The notes under the pieces are model-generated. The model saw only the letters and a list, made by a program, of their open reading frames with translations. It ran no database searches and was not told the origin of the DNA. A DNA stretch of 35,370 nucleotides from Burkholderiales bacterium. GTDB taxonomy: Bacteria > Pseudomonadota > Gammaproteobacteria > Burkholderiales > SG8-39. Positions 16,081 to 24,675 of the stretch are shown piece by piece (positions within the stretch are counted from its first letter, which is position 1; each line of letters begins with the position of its first letter). Both the position numbers and the translations under genes were made by a program. The stretch lies in NCBI GenBank assembly GCA_014860355.1, contig JACZJV010000165.1, forward strand, positions 1 to 35,370, read 5' to 3'.

Positions 16081-16488
16081 ATGCCCGACTGGTGGCGCGA
16101 ACCCACGGCGGGCGACAAAGTCTGGTGTCGTTTCTCGGATGACATTGGTCCGCGCCCCAAGCCCCGACCCGCACTGATACATGTCGTCTGCGACGAAGGC
16201 GCGGCGCGGTTCAAGGTGTGACTCGTTCATGGAGCGAACCAGCGCACCACCACGCTGCATCGAGGAGAGTTCTCCATCCTGCGCGAGCGCAATGCCGCCG
16301 CTTTTGCCGCAGCGGGCCTCAGTTACGACATCAAGTTCGATCTAAGACAAAGCGTCGATCTGCCCTATACCTCCGAATGGTTTTCCGTTCCGCCGGCGGC
16401 TCCCCACGGACAGACGCCGAAACTCGGAGTCCTGCACCCTTCCCTGGTCCGCGCGCTGCAGGCCGCGTACCGCGCCGCCGCCGAATGA
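16081..16488 (+). pseudogene. PemK/MazF-family toxin gene interrupted by an in-frame TGA
   Basis: The frame starts at the base after the antitoxin stop: MPDWWREPTAGDKVWCRF, then GPRPKPRPALIHVV, the typical beta-barrel start of a PemK/MazF toxin. At codon 47 (16219-16221) there is a TGA. After it the same frame continues without a gap: a HRGEFSILRERNAAAF stretch, then SYDIKFDL, LPYTSEWFSVPP and GQTPKLGVLHPSL to the stop at 16486-16488. In total 135 codons, including the TGA, fit the family length. The simplest reading is a nonsense mutation (CGA to TGA is possible) that inactivates the endoribonuclease. A sequencing error or read-through are alternatives. Confidence 0.8.
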
Positions 16489-16682
16489 CCAGCCGGCTCA
16501 AAGCCGCAGCCAGTCCTTGATCTCGAGTTCCCGCGCGAGTTTGTCCAGGGCAGCGCGGCCTTGCCGGGCACGCCTTACGCAGCCCGGGCCTGCAGCAGAT
16601 CTTTGCCCGACTTGCTTGCGAAGGTGCCTACGCGCTCACCGTACACCAGACACCAGAAGTTCGTGCAGCGCATAGCGCTCCA
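16489..16682 (-). pseudogene. Decayed small reading frame, family unknown
   Basis: On the minus strand, reading away from the inverted repeat, GGAG is followed by an ATG (MRCTNFWCLVYGERVGTF...KDLLQARAA) that ends after about 32 codons. A second frame continues in line as GRAALDKLARELEIKDWLRL to a stop near 16500. Together these look like one small protein broken by a frameshift. A helical C-terminus and an operator-like repeat in front suggest a regulator or antitoxin. No family is recognised. Confidence 0.35.
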
Positions 16683-16715
16683 GCTATACTAACAACGTTC
16701 AAATCTTAGTATAGC
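16683..16715. promoter_or_regulatory. Perfect 10-bp inverted repeat, operator-like
   Basis: GCTATACTAA (16683-16692) and TTAGTATAGC (16706-16715) are exact reverse complements around a 13-nt spacer. The arms are AT-rich, unlike the surroundings, and contain TATACT, a possible -10 box. There is no T-run, so an operator in front of the decayed minus-strand frame is more likely than a terminator. Confidence 0.5.
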
Positions 16716-16730
16716 CGCGGTGAGCCGCCC

Positions 16731-18713
16731 CTATTTCGTACCCTGCAGCAGCCGGATCTCCGCCGCCTCCAGCGCGTCGGGTTCGCCCAGCACCACCACC
16801 ACGTCGCCCGCCTCGAAGCGGGTTTCGGGCGCGGGTTCACCGGCACGGATGCCGCGCCGGCGCACCCGCGTCACCGCCGCAGCGTGCGCCTCCAGGTCCA
16901 ATTCGGCCAAGGTCTTGCCCACCGCATAGGACCCCTGCGTCAGGGTGACCGAATGCAGGCGCGGCTGGCGGTGCTCGGCCGCATCCGCCGCGGCGTCGCC
17001 CTCGCCGTGAAAGAATCCGCGCAGCATGCTGTAGCGGCTCTCGCGCACCGCGCGCACGCGGCGCACCACGCGCGTCACGGGTACGCCCATCAGCACCAGC
17101 GCATGGCTGGCGAGCATCAGGCTGGATTCGAACGTGTCGGGCACGACCTCGGCCGCTCCCGCCGCCTGCAGCCGCTCCATGTCCACATCGTCCAGGGTGC
17201 GCACGATCACCGGCAGCGCCGGATTGATTGCATGCGCGTGTTGCAGGATTTTCAGCGCGGCGGGCACGTCCGGGAACGAGATCACCAGCGCGCTGGCGCG
17301 CGCCAGGCCCGCGGCGATCAGGGCTTCGCGCCGCGCGCCGTCGCCGTACACCACGGTCTCGCCCGCCGCCGCGGCTTCGCGCACGCGCTCCGGGTCGAGG
17401 TCGAGCGCGATGTAGCTGATGCCCTCCTGCTCGAGAAAGCGCACCAGGTTCTGGCCGGTGCGGCCGTAGCCGCACAGCACCACGTGCTTCGCGGTGGCCA
17501 TGCCGGTGACGGCGATCTGGTGCAGCTCGAGCGAGCGCAGCATCCATTCCGAGGCGACGAAGCGCAGCACCAGCTTGTCGCTGTAATTGATCAGGAAGGG
17601 CGCGATCAGCATCGACAGGAGCATCGCCGCCAGTACGGGTTGCAGCAGCGCCGCGTCCACCAAGCCCGCCCCGCGGGCCTGCGCCAGCAGCACGAAGCCG
17701 AATTCGCCCGCCTGCGCCAGCGCCAGCGCGGTTCGCAGCGCGCTGCCCGGCGCCGCGCCGAACAGGCGCGAAAGCGCGGCGATCAGCGCAAATTTGAACA
17801 GCACCGGCACCGCGAACAACAGCATCACCAGCCAGAACCGCTCGACCACCACGGACACATCCAGCTGCATGCCCATGGTGACGAAGAACAGACCCAGCAG
17901 CAAATCGCGGAAGGGCTTGATGTCCTCTTCCACCTGGTGCCGGTATTCCGTCTCCGAGATCAGCATGCCGGCGAGAAACGCGCCCAGCGCGAGCGACAGG
18001 CCCGCCAGCTCGGTGGCCCAGGCGAGACCCAGGGTGATCAGCAGCACGTTCAGCACGAACAACTCGTGCGAACGCCGCCGCGCAACAATATGAAACCAGC
18101 CGCGCATCAGCTTCTGCCCGGCGACCAGGATCAGGAAGAGCACCGCCGCGGCCTTCAGCAGCGCCAGCCCGAGCTCGGACGCAAGCTGCTCCGCCGGCTG
18201 CACCAGCGCCGGAATCAGGATCAAGAGCGGCACCACGGCCAGGTCCTGAAACAGCAGAATGCCGATGATCTCGCGCCCGTGCGCCGATTCGAGCTGCATG
18301 CGCTCGGCCAGGAGCTTGCTCACGATCGCGGTCGAGGACATGGCGAGCGCACCGCCGAGCGCGAAGCCGAGCTGCCAGGGAAAACCCAACAGCCAGGCAC
18401 CCACGGTCGGCGCGAACAGGGTGAGCAGCACCTGCCCCATCCCCAGGCCGAACACCACGCGGCGCATGTTGAGCAGCTTGGGCAGGCTGAATTCCAGACC
18501 GATGGAAAACATCAGGAACACCACGCCGAACTCGGCCAGATAGATGTAGCCGGATTCCCTGCTCTCCGGGATCCAGTGCAGGGAGTGCGGCCCGATCGCC
18601 ACCCCGACCAGCAGGTAGCCGAGCATGGGCGGCAAATGCAGGATGCGCGCCAGCACCACCACCAATACGGCGCTGGCAAGAAGCATCAGTACCAGTTCCA
18701 GCGGAGTGCTCAT
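16731..18713 (-). CDS. CPA2-family cation:proton antiporter with TrkA domains (KefB/KefC-like)
   Basis: 660 residues. The first 380 form about twelve membrane helices with the motifs expected of CPA2 exchangers: LGYLLVGVAIGPHSL near residue 31, FLMFSIGLEFSLPKL, ALAMSSTAIVSKLLAER and LLFQDLAVVPLLIL. A TrkA-N/RCK domain starts near residue 400 (KHVVLCGYGRTGQNLVRFLE, with GxGxxG nucleotide binding), and a TrkA-C domain lies at about 575-655 (GKTLAELDLEA...DVVVVLGEPDAL). It would exchange K+ or Na+ for protons under ligand control. It diverges from the LPS operon, a common arrangement in Betaproteobacteria. KefB, KefC and related subtypes cannot be told apart here, so no symbol is given. Confidence 0.9.
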   Translation of the reverse strand: MSTPLELVLMLLASAVLVVVLARILHLPPMLGYLLVGVAIGPHSLHWIPESRESGYIYLAEFGVVFLMFSIGLEFSLPKLLNMRRVVFGLGMGQVLLTLFAPTVGAWLLGFPWQLGFALGGALAMSSTAIVSKLLAERMQLESAHGREIIGILLFQDLAVVPLLILIPALVQPAEQLASELGLALLKAAAVLFLILVAGQKLMRGWFHIVARRRSHELFVLNVLLITLGLAWATELAGLSLALGAFLAGMLISETEYRHQVEEDIKPFRDLLLGLFFVTMGMQLDVSVVVERFWLVMLLFAVPVLFKFALIAALSRLFGAAPGSALRTALALAQAGEFGFVLLAQARGAGLVDAALLQPVLAAMLLSMLIAPFLINYSDKLVLRFVASEWMLRSLELHQIAVTGMATAKHVVLCGYGRTGQNLVRFLEQEGISYIALDLDPERVREAAAAGETVVYGDGARREALIAAGLARASALVISFPDVPAALKILQHAHAINPALPVIVRTLDDVDMERLQAAGAAEVVPDTFESSLMLASHALVLMGVPVTRVVRRVRAVRESRYSMLRGFFHGEGDAAADAAEHRQPRLHSVTLTQGSYAVGKTLAELDLEAHAAAVTRVRRRGIRAGEPAPETRFEAGDVVVVLGEPDALEAAEIRLLQGTK

Positions 18714-18750
18714 CGGGTGGCGGATGTCGAAAAAGGGCTGATTGGGGTTC

Positions 18751-18759
18751 TGCTATACT
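18751..18759 (+). promoter_or_regulatory. Extended -10 promoter element of the kdsD operon
   Basis: TGCTATACT contains TGn followed by TATACT, the extended -10 form that can work without a strong -35. Transcription would begin near 18766, at the first ATG of kdsD (18767). The mRNA may thus be leaderless, or translation starts at 18788. Confidence 0.5.
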
Positions 18760-18766
18760 TTGAGCC

Positions 18767-19771
18767 ATGATACCTGCAGCATCCCGCATGGACAAAATCC
18801 TACCGTCCAAGACCGCGCTGGAGCTGGCAAAACAGGTGCTCGCCATCGAAGCGGAGGCCATTCAGAGCCTTTCTGCGCGGCTGGGCCAGAGCTTTCTCGA
18901 CGCCGTCGCGCTGCTGCTCAACTGCAAAGGCCGCGTGGTGGTGAGCGGCATCGGAAAGTCCGGCCATATCGCGCGCAAGATCGCTTCCACCATGGCGAGC
19001 ACCGGCACGCCGGCTTACTTCGTGCACCCGGCCGAGGCCAGCCACGGCGATATCGGCATGATCGCGCGCGACGACGTGCTGATTGCGCTGTCCAACTCGG
19101 GCGAAAGCGCGGAACTGCTCACCATCCTGCCGCTGCTCAAACGCCAGGGCGCGCACCTCATCGCCATCACGGGCGATGCGAATTCGGCGCTGGCGCGCGA
19201 AGCCGACGTGCACCTGGACGCGCACGTGGACAAGGAAGCCTGTCCGCTCAACCTCGCCCCCACTGCCAGCACCACTGCGGCGTTGGCGCTGGGCGATGCG
19301 CTCGCGATCGCCCTGCTCGACGCCAAGGGCTTCGGTGCCGAGGATTTCGCACGCTCGCATCCGGGCGGCGCGCTGGGACGGCGACTGCTGACGCATGTGC
19401 GCGACGTGATGCGCAGCGGCGACGAAATGCCCTGGGTGACGGAACAGGCGGGATTTTCCGAGGCGATGCTCGAGGTGTCGAAAAAGCGCCTGGGCATGAC
19501 CGCGGTGCTCGACGCCGGCGGGCGCGTGCGCGGCATATTCACCGACGGCGACCTGCGCCGCACGCTGGCCCAGGTCGAGGACATCAGGGCCGCGCGCATC
19601 GTCGACATCATGACGCGGCGGCCGCGCACCATCGGCCCCGACAAGCTGGCGGCCGAAGCGGTTCAGCTCATGGAAGAGCACAAAATCAATGCCCTGCTGG
19701 TGGTGGACGAGGACGGCAGGCTGGTGGGCGCGCTGAACATGCACGACCTGTTCCGCGCCAAGGTAATCTGA
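18767..19771 (+). CDS. kdsD: D-arabinose 5-phosphate isomerase
   Basis: Converts ribulose 5-phosphate to arabinose 5-phosphate, the first step towards Kdo for lipopolysaccharide. 334 residues: an SIS domain (about 40-180) with GIGKSGHIARKIASTMASTG, the sugar-phosphate and active-site stretch HPAEASHGDIGMIARDDVL and HPGGALGRRL, followed by two CBS domains (about 205-330) that include FTDGDLRRTL. Length and order match KdsD/KpsF. Two starts are possible, 18767 and 18788; the second removes MIPAASR. It is the first gene of the operon running through lptB, and its promoter is the extended -10 just upstream. Confidence 0.95.
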   Translation: MIPAASRMDKILPSKTALELAKQVLAIEAEAIQSLSARLGQSFLDAVALLLNCKGRVVVSGIGKSGHIARKIASTMASTGTPAYFVHPAEASHGDIGMIARDDVLIALSNSGESAELLTILPLLKRQGAHLIAITGDANSALAREADVHLDAHVDKEACPLNLAPTASTTAALALGDALAIALLDAKGFGAEDFARSHPGGALGRRLLTHVRDVMRSGDEMPWVTEQAGFSEAMLEVSKKRLGMTAVLDAGGRVRGIFTDGDLRRTLAQVEDIRAARIVDIMTRRPRTIGPDKLAAEAVQLMEEHKINALLVVDEDGRLVGALNMHDLFRAKVI

Positions 19772-19777
19772 TCCGGC

Positions 19778-20356
19778 ATGGGCGAAGCATTGGAGCGCGA
19801 GGACAGGGATGCAGCGCCGCAACGCGCTGGCCCGGAGGACGCGCTGGCGCGCGCCGGGGCGCTGAAGCTGATGATATTCGACGTCGACGGCGTGATGACC
19901 GACGGCATGCTCTATTACTCGGAGCGCGGCGAGGAACTGAAGGCATTCAACATCCAGGACGGCCTGGGCATGAAAATGCTGCGGCAAAACGGCGTGGAGA
20001 TCGCTTTGATCACGGCCAGAAGTTCGCGCGCAGTGGAACTGCGCGCGGCCAACCTCGGCATCGCGCATCTGTACCAGGGGGTGGAGGACAAGCGCGGATC
20101 CTACGCCGCATTGCTGGCGCAACTGGGCCTCGCCGCTGCGCAATCGGGTTACATGGGCGATGACCTGCCGGATCTGCCCTTGATTACGCGCTGCGGCTTT
20201 GCCGCGACCGTGCCTTCGGCGCCGCAGGCGCTGAAGCAGCGCGCCCATTACGTGACGCGCGCGCAGGGCGGGCAGGGCGCCGTGCGCGAAGTGTGTGAAC
20301 TCATACTGCGCGCGCAGGGCGCGCTCGAGCGCGCCATCAGCGCGCATCTGCAATGA
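19778..20356 (+). CDS. kdsC: 3-deoxy-D-manno-octulosonate 8-phosphate phosphatase
   Basis: Removes the phosphate from Kdo 8-phosphate in the cytoplasm. 192 residues of the HAD superfamily, subclass without a large cap. Motif I is FDVDGVMTDG with nucleophile Asp35 and acid/base Asp37. Motif II is LITARSS, the lysine motif lies near VEDKRGSY, and motif IV is GYMGDDLPDLP. An unusual charged N-terminal extension of about 25 residues precedes the domain. It starts 6 nt after the kdsD stop, so it is part of the same operon. The tail is longer than in Escherichia coli KdsC. Confidence 0.95.
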   Translation: MGEALEREDRDAAPQRAGPEDALARAGALKLMIFDVDGVMTDGMLYYSERGEELKAFNIQDGLGMKMLRQNGVEIALITARSSRAVELRAANLGIAHLYQGVEDKRGSYAALLAQLGLAAAQSGYMGDDLPDLPLITRCGFAATVPSAPQALKQRAHYVTRAQGGQGAVREVCELILRAQGALERAISAHLQ

Positions 20357-20380
20357 GCGCCGGGCGATGAGCGAGATACA

Positions 20381-20956
20381 ATGAAACGGGACCGGGCATC
20401 CAATCTGTTTCCACTGGTGCTGCTGCTGGCGCTGGCGGCAGGCAGCCTGTGGCTGGAACGCGCGGTACAGGCGCCCGAGCACGACCAATCGGGCAAGCTG
20501 CGCCACGATCCTGATTTCGTCGCGGAGGAATTCAGCGCCACCAAGATGAGCGTTTCGGGCAAGCCCGAGTACAGCCTGTCCGCAACGCGCATGCTGCATT
20601 ATCCGGACGACGAGAGCACCGACATCGTGGAACCGCTACTGGTGCAACGCCACGACGACGACCCCCGGATCGTCATCCGCGCCGACCGCGGCAAGGTCTC
20701 AAGAAACGGCGAAGAAGCGAGCTTCTACGGCAATGTGGAGGTGGTGCGCGAGGCCGGCCGGGGGCGTAGCGAACTGCAGATGCGGACCGAGTATCTGCAA
20801 ATCGTACCCGATCAGGATATCGCCCGCACCGACAAGCCGGTGATCATCACCGAGGGCCGCTCCCGGCTCGCCGGAGTCGGCATGGAGTTGAACAACAAGA
20901 CGCGGCAGTTCAAGCTGCTGTCGCAGGTCAGGGGCACCTACGATGCGGCCAAATAG
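20381..20956 (+). CDS. lptC: LPS export protein LptC
   Basis: An inner-membrane-anchored periplasmic protein that takes LPS from the LptBFG complex and hands it to LptA. 191 residues: one N-terminal membrane helix (about 9-26, LFPLVLLLALAAGSLWLE) and a beta-jellyroll domain of repeated strands, for example YSLSATRMLHYPDDES and IVIRADRGKVSRNGEEASFYGNVEV written here in part as evidence for the jellyroll. The sequence class is poorly conserved, but size, topology and place between kdsC and lptA make the call firm. Its 3' end overlaps lptA by 14 nt. Confidence 0.9.
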   Translation: MKRDRASNLFPLVLLLALAAGSLWLERAVQAPEHDQSGKLRHDPDFVAEEFSATKMSVSGKPEYSLSATRMLHYPDDESTDIVEPLLVQRHDDDPRIVIRADRGKVSRNGEEASFYGNVEVVREAGRGRSELQMRTEYLQIVPDQDIARTDKPVIITEGRSRLAGVGMELNNKTRQFKLLSQVRGTYDAAK

Positions 20957-21515
20957 CCTGCGGATGCTCCTCGCCGGTGCCTGCTGCGCTTTGCTGCTCG
21001 GCGGTCCGGCCCGGGCGGAAAAGGCGGACCGAAGCAAGCCCATCAATCTGGAGTCCGACCGCATGACCGTCGACGACGCGCAGCGCACCAGCGTGTTCGA
21101 AGGCAATGTGCTGATGACCCAGGGGACGCTGAGCATACGTGCGGACAAGGTTACGGTGCGCCAGGACAAGGACGGGAACCAGTACGGCACAGCCATCGGC
21201 AATCCCGCCGTCTTGCGCCAGAAGCGCGAGGGCGCGCAGGGGTATATCCAGGGCGAGGCCGAGCGCATCGAATACAACGGCAAGCTCGACCTGGTAGAAC
21301 TCTTCAATCGCGCCCGGCTCCTGCGCGAACCCGCGGACGAAGTGCGCGGCAACTACATCTCCTACAATTCACGCACCGAGTATTTCACCGTGACCGGCGG
21401 CGGTGGCGCCAGTGCGGGCGGCAGCCCCGCAGGCCGGGTGCACGCGGTAATCCAGCCGCGCACCGGCACCGAAGAGGCCGGCAAGGCGCCCGCAACCGGC
21501 GCGCCCAAACAATAG
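20943..21515 (+). CDS. lptA: LPS transport periplasmic bridge protein LptA
   Basis: 190 residues with a signal peptide ([18 protein letters not shown], cleavage before EKADRSK). The mature domain is of the OstA/LptA jellyroll type: [37 protein letters not shown] and a GQGY-like [17 protein letters not shown]. LptA oligomers span the periplasm and carry LPS to the outer membrane. The C-terminus is a long Gly/Ala/Pro-rich tail (about 155-190), not needed for the fold and likely disordered. It overlaps lptC by 14 nt and stops 5 nt before lptB. Confidence 0.93.
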   Translation: MRPNSLRMLLAGACCALLLGGPARAEKADRSKPINLESDRMTVDDAQRTSVFEGNVLMTQGTLSIRADKVTVRQDKDGNQYGTAIGNPAVLRQKREGAQGYIQGEAERIEYNGKLDLVELFNRARLLREPADEVRGNYISYNSRTEYFTVTGGGGASAGGSPAGRVHAVIQPRTGTEEAGKAPATGAPKQ

Positions 21516-21520
21516 CGCCG

Positions 21521-22243
21521 ATGAGTCAGCTCAAGGCCAGCAATCTGAAAAAGCGCTACAAGGCGCGCACCGTGGTACAGGACGTGTCACTGGAGGTCCA
21601 AAGCGGCGAGGTTGTCGGCCTGCTCGGTCCGAACGGCGCCGGCAAGACCACCTGTTTTTACATGATGGTCGGACTGGTGCGGCTCGATGGCGGCAGCATC
21701 AGCCTGGACGGCAAGGAAATCAGCAGGTTTCCGATTCATCGCCGGGCGCGACTGGGCCTGTCCTACCTGCCCCAGGAAACGTCGGTATTCAGAAAGTTGA
21801 CGGTACAGGAGAACGTGCAGGCGGTGCTCGAGCTGCAGGACCTGTCGGAAGAAGAAATCGAGGAGCGCCTGGAAAGCCTGCTGCGCGAACTGCATATCAA
21901 GCATTTGCGCAACAACCCGGCGCTGTCGCTCTCGGGCGGCGAGCGCCGTCGCGTCGAAATCGCGCGCGCGCTCGCCGCCCGCCCCAGCTTCATCCTGCTG
22001 GATGAACCGTTCGCCGGCGTCGACCCGATCGCGGTACTCGACATCCAGAAGATCATCGGATTTCTGAAGCAGCGTGGAATCGGCGTACTGATCACCGACC
22101 ACAATGTGCGCGAGACGCTGGGAATCTGCGACCACGCCTACATCATCAACGAAGGATCGGTGCTGGCGCAGGGCAAGCCGGATGAAATCGTCTACAATGA
22201 AAATGTGAGACGAGTCTATCTGGGAGAGCACTTCCGCATGTAG
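21521..22243 (+). CDS. lptB: LPS export ABC transporter ATP-binding protein LptB
   Basis: A 240-residue cytoplasmic ATPase that drives LPS extraction by LptFG. Walker A is GPNGAGKTT (about 38-46), the Q loop is in [20 protein letters not shown], the signature is [15 protein letters not shown], Walker B is [14 protein letters not shown], and the H loop is [10 protein letters not shown]. The YLPQE and PFAGVDPI stretches are characteristic of LptB as against other ABC ATPases. lptF and lptG are not in this window; they usually lie elsewhere. Confidence 0.97.
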   Translation: MSQLKASNLKKRYKARTVVQDVSLEVQSGEVVGLLGPNGAGKTTCFYMMVGLVRLDGGSISLDGKEISRFPIHRRARLGLSYLPQETSVFRKLTVQENVQAVLELQDLSEEEIEERLESLLRELHIKHLRNNPALSLSGGERRRVEIARALAARPSFILLDEPFAGVDPIAVLDIQKIIGFLKQRGIGVLITDHNVRETLGICDHAYIINEGSVLAQGKPDEIVYNENVRRVYLGEHFRM

Positions 22244-22268
22244 TCTTCAGACTGCGCTCCCGTCCAAG

Positions 22269-23702
22269 ATGAAACAAACCCTACAACTCAAGCTGTCGCA
22301 ACAGCTGACCCTGACCCCGCAGTTGCAGCAATCCATACGGCTGCTGCAATTGTCCACTTTGGAGCTGAACCAGGAACTGGAAACATTCCTGATGGAAAAC
22401 CCGCTGCTGGAGCGCGACGACGCGGACAGCGAGCAGCCCCCGCCGGTGCCGCCCAATGGCGCGGAGCGCGAGGAATACGCCGCCAGCGCCGAGGAGGCGC
22501 CCGTGAACGATACGACCGCCCCGGAGGCGGCCGACATCGACTGGTTCGCGGACGCGCCCTCGGGAGCCGCCCGGCGCGAAGACGGCGAAGAGTCGGAGTA
22601 CCCGCAGCTGGCGGCGAGCACCCCGACGCTGAGCGAGCACCTGATGGAGCAGCTCTGCCTGACCCAGTTGTCGGAGCGAGACAAGAGCCTGGTCAACACC
22701 TTGATTGCAGCGCTGGACGAGGGCGGTTACCTGTCGCAGAGCCTAGAGGAAATTGCCGCAATGCTGCCGCCGCAACTGGAGGTGGAGCTCGACGAGTTGC
22801 AGATCGCACTGCATCATCTGCAGAGTTTCGAACCCACCGGGGTCGGCGCGCGCACGCCCGCCGAATGCCTGGAGCTGCAATTGAAAGCGCTGTCCGCCGA
22901 GGTTCCGGCGCGCGAACTCGCGATCACCATCGTACACAAGCACCTGGAGGCGCTCGCTGCGCACGACTACGCGCGGCTGAAGCGGCAACTGCACTGCGAC
23001 GACGAGAGCCTGCGCGAGGCGCAACACCTGATCCAGAGCCTGAACCCCCATCCCGGCGCCGAATACTCGACGAACGAGACGCGCTATATCGTGCCCGACG
23101 TGGTGGTGAAAAAGGTGAAGAACGCCTGGGTCGCCAGCCTCAACCCGGATGCCATGCCGAAGCTGCGCATCAACCGCATGTACGCGAACATTCTGCAGGA
23201 CAAGCAGCATTCGGCCTCCGGGCAGATGTCCAGCCAGCTGCAGGAGGCGCGCTGGCTGATCAAGAACGTGCAGCAGCGCTTCGAGACGATATTGCGCGTA
23301 AGCCAGGCGATCGTGGAGCGGCAACGCCATTTCCTGGACCACGGCGAAGTCGCGATGCGCCCGCTGGTGCTGCGCGAAATCGCCGAAACCCTGAGCCTGC
23401 ACGAATCCACGGTATCGCGCGTCACCACGCAGAAATTCATGGCCACCCCGCGCGGGATCTTCGAACTGAAATACTTTTTCGGCAGCCATGTGGCCACGGA
23501 AACCGGCGGCGCCTGTTCGGCCACGGCGATCCGCGCGCTGCTGAAGCAGATAGTCGACGCCGAGGACGGCAAGAAACCCCTGTCCGACAGCGAAATCGCT
23601 CGAATTCTCGGTGAGCAAGGCATCGTGGTCGCTCGTCGTACCATCGCCAAGTACCGGGAATCCCTGAATATTCCACCGGTAAGCTTGCGCAAGCTGTTGT
23701 AA
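22269..23702 (+). CDS. rpoN: RNA polymerase sigma-54 factor
   Basis: 477 residues. Region I is the Gln/Leu-rich start [20 protein letters not shown] through [11 protein letters not shown], which blocks open-complex formation until an activator acts. Region II is acidic (about 55-110). Region III contains the core-binding part and a helix-turn-helix ([19 protein letters not shown]), and the RpoN box [10 protein letters not shown] lies near the C-terminus for -24 recognition. The position after lptB and before hpf-ptsN is the classical rpoN locus. A perfect -24/-12 site lies in this window at 12929. Confidence 0.98.
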   Translation: MKQTLQLKLSQQLTLTPQLQQSIRLLQLSTLELNQELETFLMENPLLERDDADSEQPPPVPPNGAEREEYAASAEEAPVNDTTAPEAADIDWFADAPSGAARREDGEESEYPQLAASTPTLSEHLMEQLCLTQLSERDKSLVNTLIAALDEGGYLSQSLEEIAAMLPPQLEVELDELQIALHHLQSFEPTGVGARTPAECLELQLKALSAEVPARELAITIVHKHLEALAAHDYARLKRQLHCDDESLREAQHLIQSLNPHPGAEYSTNETRYIVPDVVVKKVKNAWVASLNPDAMPKLRINRMYANILQDKQHSASGQMSSQLQEARWLIKNVQQRFETILRVSQAIVERQRHFLDHGEVAMRPLVLREIAETLSLHESTVSRVTTQKFMATPRGIFELKYFFGSHVATETGGACSATAIRALLKQIVDAEDGKKPLSDSEIARILGEQGIVVARRTIAKYRESLNIPPVSLRKLL

Positions 23703-23720
23703 ATTTGAAAGGAGTCCAAG

Positions 23721-24044
23721 ATGAACGTTCAGGTCAGTGGTCATCACGTCGAGGTTACCCAGGCCATCCGCGATTACGTCATGTCCAAGCTGGAACGCAT
23801 TCAGCGCCATTTCGACCAGGTTATCGACGTCAACGTCATCCTTTCTGTGCAAAAACTGAGGCAGAAGGCGGAAATAAGCGTGCACATGCGCGGCAAGGAC
23901 ATCCATGTCGAAAGCGACGATGAGGACCTGTATGCGGCGATAGACCTGATGATGGACAAACTGGACCGCCAGATCATCAAGCACAAGCAAAAAGCCTATT
24001 CCCACCCCCATGACGCCATTAAACGCCAAGTGGCGGAGGAATAA
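23721..24044 (+). CDS. hpf: Ribosome hibernation promoting factor
   Basis: 107 residues, starting MNVQVSGHHVEVTQAIRDYV, then a beta-alpha-beta-beta-beta-alpha fold with RIQRHFDQVIDVNVILSVQK and ESDDEDLYAAIDLMMDKLDR. It is a short HPF/RaiA-type protein without the long dimerisation tail. It binds the decoding centre of 30S subunits in stationary phase. A strong AAAGGAG site lies before the ATG, and rpoN ends 18 nt upstream. A rpoN-hpf-ptsN-hprK order is typical. The name HPF against YfiA cannot be separated fully by sight, but context favours HPF. Confidence 0.93.
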   Translation: MNVQVSGHHVEVTQAIRDYVMSKLERIQRHFDQVIDVNVILSVQKLRQKAEISVHMRGKDIHVESDDEDLYAAIDLMMDKLDRQIIKHKQKAYSHPHDAIKRQVAEE

Positions 24045-24050
24045 GCCGGA

Positions 24051-24120
24051 CCCGGGGTTTGTTGGCCTACGGCGCCAAAGCGCTACGGATAGCAACGGAC
24101 CCCGGGAATTGCGGTAAAAT
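24051..24120 (+). other. Long hairpin and possible promoter between hpf and ptsN
   Basis: CCCGGGGT (24051-24058) pairs with ACCCCGGG (24099-24106), and inside it GTTG (24061-24064) pairs with CAAC (24093-24096). It may terminate or slow transcription after hpf, although no T-run follows. TAAAAT at 24115-24120 looks like a -10 box for ptsN; its -35 is poor. Confidence 0.4.
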
Positions 24121-24189
24121 GGCGCGCATTTCGGCATCCCCGGCCTTATCCAGGCGGGCCGGAATCCCTCCGCACACTTCACTTTCTCT

Positions 24190-24675
24190 ATGAATCTGAT
24201 CTCAAAACTGCTGCCGCCGTCAAACATCGTCCTCGACCTCGAGGTCAGCAGCAAGAAACGCATGTTCGAGCAGGCCGGTCTCATTTTCGAGAACAACCAG
24301 GGTCTTGCGCGCAGCCTCGTGTTCGACAGCTTGTTCGCACGCGAGCGCCTGGGCTCGACCGGCCTGGGCCAGGGGGTGGCCATACCACACGGCAGGATCA
24401 AGGGCTTGCGCGAAGCGGTGGCCGCATTCGTGCGCCTGAGCACCCCGGTACCCTTCGACTCTCCCGACGGCAAGCCGGTCGAGTTGTTGTTCGTCCTGCT
24501 GGTACCGGAGCAGGCAACCGAGCAGCACCTGCAAATCCTGTCGGAACTGGCGCAGATGTTTTCCGATCCCGTTCTGCGCGAGCAGTTGATTCAGACCAAG
24601 GAAGTCAGCGCGCTGCACCAGCTCATAGCCAATTGGCAACCGGATGTTACAGACCAGCATCGCGCGGCTGTATGA
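24190..24675 (+). CDS. ptsN: Nitrogen-PTS enzyme IIA (EIIA-Ntr)
   Basis: A 161-residue cytoplasmic phosphotransfer protein that receives phosphate from the PTS-Ntr chain and regulates, for example, potassium transport and stress responses rather than sugar uptake. The phosphorylated residue is His67 in GQGVAIPHGRIKG, and the helix-rich C-terminus has LFVLLVPEQATEQHLQILSE in line with the PTS_EIIA type 2 domain. The 3' end overlaps hprK by 32 nt, so the two are co-translated. The nearby KefB-like antiporter is a possible physiological target by analogy; that is inference. Confidence 0.96.
   Translation: MNLISKLLPPSNIVLDLEVSSKKRMFEQAGLIFENNQGLARSLVFDSLFARERLGSTGLGQGVAIPHGRIKGLREAVAAFVRLSTPVPFDSPDGKPVELLFVLLVPEQATEQHLQILSELAQMFSDPVLREQLIQTKEVSALHQLIANWQPDVTDQHRAAV

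Noticed and set aside
16884-18770. Long plus-strand open frame opposite the antiporter gene
   Set aside because: Its Gln/His/Arg-rich sequence is typical of an antisense frame; the minus strand carries clear CPA2 and TrkA motifs.
22743-24473. Long minus-strand open frame opposite rpoN, hpf and ptsN
   Set aside because: It is antisense to three conserved genes and has no domain of its own.
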